Position numbers and translations under genes: made by a program. Positions 5,528 to 7,438 of a stretch of DNA of 7,438 nucleotides are shown in pieces. The stretch lies in the NCBI GenBank assembly GCA_019419485.1, contig DXZV01000012.1:15424-22861 (forward strand), given 5' to 3'. The stretch is from Collinsella sp. (GTDB lineage Bacteria > Actinomycetota > Coriobacteriia > Coriobacteriales > Coriobacteriaceae). Below the pieces are notes generated by a model. It worked only from the letters and a program-made list of their open reading frames with translations. It searched no databases and was not told the origin of the DNA. Every line of letters begins with the position of its first letter. The first letter of the stretch is position 1.

Positions 5528-6252
5528 CAGTACGCACCCCATGGCAGGAGTTTGTCCCCGAGCCCCACGATCCGGTCATACAGCACCGTGTGCTGTTCGT
5601 CCGGGTTGCCGTCTCGGTGGAAGTGGCCGTAATACCAGTGTTTGTAGTCCAGGCGGTCCTCGAGCTCGTCGAGGAATCCGGTCAGCCGGTCCACATCAGG
5701 GCGTTCCCAGCCTGGGTCCGGGTAGAGCGTCGGCGAGAGCATGCGCGTGGCGCAGGTATGGGTGATGACGCAGTCGACCTTCCAGCCGACCTCGTCGAGC
5801 TTTGTCCGCGCGGTATCGAAATCGCGCTCGTCCGGGAGCTCCTGAGGCCACCAGCTGGAATACGGCACGCGGTATTCTCTGTCCACGCTCGTGGCACCGC
5901 CCATGGTGAAGACCGTCGAGCCGTCGAGCTCGAAGACCTCCCCGCGCGTCAGGCGCCGGATGGATGAGGTGTCCGACAGGCGTTGCGTCAGCCCGCCATG
6001 CCACGGCTCCATGGGGCGCTCCTCCCAGTGATCGAAGCGCTCGTGGTTGCCGTCGACGAACAGTACCGTGTAGGGGCGCGATTCCAGCCAAGCGATGTCG
6101 GCGCATTCCTCGGCAGAAAAGCCCCACGGAAAGCCAAAGTCGCCGGCAACGATGAGATAGTCGTCGCTGGCAAGACTGTCGCCAAGCTCCCAGTCGCGGA
6201 GCTTTTGCATGTCGAGCCCACCGTGCACGTCGCCCGTCACATAGACCGTCAT
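5527..6252 (-). CDS. metallophosphoesterase (second gene of operon)
   Basis: This encodes a 241-aa calcineurin-like phosphoesterase with an intact metal site: GDVHG (7-11), GDFGF (37-41), GNHE (68-71), TH (164-165) and GHFH (209-212). The start at 6252 is set by an AGAGGTG ribosome binding site and by a 4-bp ATGA overlap with the upstream gene's stop. The frame stays open far upstream (to about 6822), but only as a shadow of the upstream gene. The central SSWWPQELP segment matches SWWPEEMP in the next gene, confirming close paralogy. The substrate is not predictable from sequence: the fold includes protein phosphatases, nucleases, cyclic-nucleotide phosphodiesterases and dinucleotide hydrolases. 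Confidence 0.92.
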   Translation of the reverse strand: MTVYVTGDVHGGLDMQKLRDWELGDSLASDDYLIVAGDFGFPWGFSAEECADIAWLESRPYTVLFVDGNHERFDHWEERPMEPWHGGLTQRLSDTSSIRRLTRGEVFELDGSTVFTMGGATSVDREYRVPYSSWWPQELPDERDFDTARTKLDEVGWKVDCVITHTCATRMLSPTLYPDPGWERPDVDRLTGFLDELEDRLDYKHWYYGHFHRDGNPDEQHTVLYDRIVGLGDKLLPWGAY

Positions 6253-6887
6253 CGAATCACCTCTTCCCCCTGGTACTCCGCCAGCTCGCGCTCGACCTGC
6301 CTGTCGCCGGTCTCGTTGACCCACCAGGGCCATTTCACCCGGCCGCACGGCTCGTCGACCCCGGCGAACCATTCCCCCGGCTCGTCGAGGCTCACCGGGG
6401 AGTGCCCGTTGGCGTCGCAACCGACGTCGTAGCGCAGAAGGCCCTGCTTGCGGTTGAACTCGTTGTACGCGCCGCCGCTGCTGTGGATGTGCCCGTGGAG
6501 GTGCCACGATCCATGGCTCATGCCCTGCCAGTCGGCCATGGGGTAATGGCACAGGACGATCTTCTGCCCGTCGATCTTGAGCACGCAGATCGGCGGCTCC
6601 ACGGTGAAGGCGCCAGCGACCGCCGGCTGGGTCCAGTCCTTGTCGTGGTTTCCCGGGACGAGGTGGATGCGTCTGCAGGCGATCCGCTTGCGCAGCCCGT
6701 AGGCGTCCTGGGCGGTCATCTTGAATGAGAAATCCCCCAGGATGTAGAGCTCGTCGTCCACGGCAACCTTGCCGTTGATGCTGTCGACGATGGCGTCGTT
6801 CATCTGCCAAATCGTCTCCCACGGGCGGTCGGTGAACTTCAGCACGTTCTCATGCCCGAAGTGGGTGTCGCTGGTAAACCAGATCAT
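6249..6887 (-). CDS. metallophosphoesterase (first gene of operon)
   Basis: This encodes a 212-aa phosphoesterase of a different branch from the two downstream genes. Its motifs are DTHFGH (7-12), GDFS (51-54), GNHD (79-82), CHYP (113-116) and HGHIH (131-135). Short enzymes opening MIWFTSDTHFGH are common on phages and plasmids (from memory). The start at 6887 follows AAGGAG by about 8 nt; a longer frame starting with TTG at 6980 would run through the leader terminator and is rejected. The C-terminus (WPWWVNETGD, then a Glu-rich tail) extends beyond the last metal motif. It overlaps the second gene by 4 bp, so all three genes are probably one transcript and translationally linked. The leader upstream may attenuate transcription. 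Confidence 0.92.
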   Translation of the reverse strand: MIWFTSDTHFGHENVLKFTDRPWETIWQMNDAIVDSINGKVAVDDELYILGDFSFKMTAQDAYGLRKRIACRRIHLVPGNHDKDWTQPAVAGAFTVEPPICVLKIDGQKIVLCHYPMADWQGMSHGSWHLHGHIHSSGGAYNEFNRKQGLLRYDVGCDANGHSPVSLDEPGEWFAGVDEPCGRVKWPWWVNETGDRQVERELAEYQGEEVIR

Positions 6888-6907
6888 ATTTATGTCTCCT
6901 TTTATCG

Positions 6908-6973
6908 CTAAAAAACGTTCTCCCTCGAGGTCAGGAGACGTTTTATGAGCGACATGAGGTGCATATCCCTCAT
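6908..6973 (-). CDS. possible 21-aa leader peptide before the phosphoesterase operon
   Basis: ATG at 6973 is preceded by GGAG at 8 nt spacing, and the frame runs 21 codons (starts MRDMHLMSLIKRLL, ends RENVF) to a TAG at 6908-6910, inside the U run of a terminator-like hairpin. It contains no run of one amino acid that would identify a classical amino-acid attenuator. The placement, with the frame spanning both leader hairpins, is what makes it notable. It could equally be chance. Confidence 0.35.
   Translation of the reverse strand: MRDMHLMSLIKRLLTSRENVF
6910..6944 (-). terminator. terminator-like hairpin in operon leader
   Basis: On the minus strand AACGTCTCC (6934-6942) pairs with GGAGAACGTT (6914-6923), with one bulged base, and is followed by six U (6910-6915). 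It lies only about 23 bp upstream of the first phosphoesterase start codon. Transcripts from further right must pass it, so it is either the end of the upstream unit or an attenuator of this operon. Confidence 0.6.
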
Positions 6974-6975
6974 GT
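6952..6975 (-). repeat. leader hairpin upstream of the terminator
   Basis: ACATGAGG (6952-6959) and CCTCATGT (6968-6975) form a perfect 8-bp stem with an 8-nt loop, just upstream (in transcription sense) of the terminator-like hairpin. The stem includes the ATG of the possible leader peptide, so translation there would open it. Confidence 0.5.
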
Positions 6976-7150
6976 TTCAAGCTCCAATCTGCCGGATTTG
7001 CCCAACTAAAAGTTTACGCCCACGCGCGAACAGGATTTGATTTTTGAAATATGGACGAATTCCTCGTCAGGAGGGTAAAATGGTGCCGACGGCAGCCCAA
7101 GTTGTAGAGAGCTGGGCAGAGCCGTTGCTTAATGAAGTTGGGTCATCGTC

Positions 7151-7276
7151 TTAGCGACGGTGGCCTTTCTTTTTGGGCTTCGAGCCCTGCTTGAGTGCCT
7201 TGGAAAGGCCGACAAGGGCCGTGAGGAGCGAGACCATAGCGGTCAGGAGCTTCACGAACTCGGTGAAATCGGTCAT
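7151..7276 (-). CDS. 41-aa membrane peptide, type I toxin/holin-like
   Basis: This is a small gene with a strong GGGAGGTG ribosome binding site before the ATG at 7276, ending in TAA at 7151. The peptide has a short acidic N-terminus (MTDFTEF) and one hydrophobic helix (about residues 7-28, with LLTAMVSLLTALVGL). It ends in a very basic tail (KQGSKPKKKGHRR). This plan matches small toxic or holin-like membrane peptides of type I toxin-antitoxin systems, which depolarise or disturb the inner membrane. It has its own promoter (7369-7396) and a roughly 85-nt structured 5' leader that can mask the ribosome binding site. No antisense RNA promoter could be recognised. It could also be a harmless membrane peptide. 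Confidence 0.65.
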   Translation of the reverse strand: MTDFTEFVKLLTAMVSLLTALVGLSKALKQGSKPKKKGHRR

Positions 7277-7284
7277 GGGCATCA

Positions 7285-7303
7285 CCTCCCATCAAATGGA
7301 GGG
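7285..7303 (-). promoter_or_regulatory. Shine-Dalgarno-masking hairpin of the 41-aa gene
   Basis: On the minus strand CCCTCCAT (7296-7303) can pair with ATGGGAGG (7285-7292) around a UUG loop with one bulged G. The 3' arm is the Shine-Dalgarno itself, so the folded leader would block ribosome loading. This is a common control of type I toxin mRNAs. Confidence 0.5.
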
Positions 7304-7368
7304 CTCTGCCCGGCACGAGGGCTGCCGACAGCAAGGACGATTCTATCAGAGCGGCTGACTCCCGCCCG

Positions 7369-7396
7369 ATATTACCATCCCACCGCGCCTGTGCAA
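7369..7396 (-). promoter_or_regulatory. sigma70-type promoter for the 41-aa gene
   Basis: On the minus strand a -35 TTGCAC (7391-7396) is followed after 16 bp by a -10 TAATAT (7369-7374). The predicted start is near 7362, giving a leader of about 85 nt. The -35 begins within the U run of the terminator at 7395-7424, so it starts a new unit immediately after the upstream one ends. Confidence 0.55.
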
Positions 7397-7424
7397 AAAA
7401 GAGGGCCGCCAAACAGCGACCCTC
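7395..7424 (-). terminator. intrinsic terminator at right edge
   Basis: On the minus strand GAGGGTCGC (7416-7424) pairs with GCGGCCCTC (7401-7409), giving a 9-bp stem with one G-U and a 6-nt loop, followed by six U (7395-7400). It ends a minus-strand transcript entering from beyond the right edge. If the molecule is circular, that would be the rep-like gene, whose stop lies 219 bp past the junction. Confidence 0.8.
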
Positions 7425-7438
7425 CAGCGAAAGTGCAC

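Noticed and set aside
4865..5632. 255-aa plus-strand frame opposite the third phosphoesterase
   Set aside because: It is a high-GC antisense shadow of a gene with clear motifs; no ribosome binding site or family resemblance.
6253..6822. Long N-terminal extension of the second phosphoesterase (open frame to 6822)
   Set aside because: It is the alternate frame of the first phosphoesterase, low-complexity Arg/Ala/Gly, and the internal ATG at 6252 has a ribosome binding site and standard family N-terminus.
7051..7107. 18-codon plus-strand frame starting MDEFL
   Set aside because: Resembles the rep-like N-terminus for five residues only; distant, poor ribosome binding site; likely chance.
7080..7154. 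24-codon plus-strand frame after AGGAGG, converging on the 41-aa gene
   Set aside because: The spacing to ATG is only about 4 nt, the peptide has no recognisable character and no promoter is visible; kept only as a faint possibility.

Overview
This 7.4 kb window has about 60% GC coding DNA, strong AGGAGG-type ribosome binding sites, and AT-rich repeat clusters around a small DNA-binding gene. It looks like a small plasmid, or most of one, from a high-GC Gram-positive gut-type bacterium. Actinomycetota (Coriobacteriia such as Collinsella or Olsenella) is my guess. That placement is inference from GC, gene style and gene content. No rRNA, tRNA, CRISPR array, IS transposase or relaxase is visible.

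Left part (1-1543): one minus-strand gene (219-767) encodes a 182-aa basic protein with two winged-helix-like segments. TTATTACG-type repeats lie on both sides of it (87-168 and 927-1044), so it is a plausible replication initiator beside its origin. From 1045 to 1543 there is no credible gene. That stretch holds a dense array of inverted repeats, including five TGTCNGACA elements, a 32-bp palindrome at 1132-1163 and a perfect 16-bp-arm hairpin at 1445-1484.

Middle part (1544-4747): a minus-strand gene of unknown function (1544-2385) has a helix-turn-helix-like N-terminus. It can be read from its good start only with a -1 frameshift at a GGGG run. Two palindromes with the same half-sites (TGTTAG-N8-CTAACA) lie upstream. 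Next is a minus-strand, toxin-first toxin-antitoxin-like pair with a ribbon-helix-helix antitoxin (3147 to 2600). It is divergent from a plus-strand serine recombinase (3371-3955), and a palindrome lies between them. A plus-strand, almost entirely coiled-coil protein follows (4178-4747).

Right part (4748-7438): three metallophosphoesterase genes run as a tightly coupled minus-strand operon (6887 to 4790) whose start and stop codons overlap. The leader carries two hairpins, a terminator-like U run and a 21-codon reading frame. The operon ends inside a 41-bp palindrome. At the right edge is a 41-aa membrane-peptide gene (7151-7276, minus) with its own promoter and a Shine-Dalgarno sequence masked by a hairpin, like a type I toxin. 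A minus-strand terminator lies at the very edge. If the molecule is circular, that terminator would sit about 220-230 bp downstream of the rep-like gene.

The window reads as a compact maintenance backbone (initiator, recombinase, toxin systems) with a triple-phosphoesterase cargo of unknown purpose.
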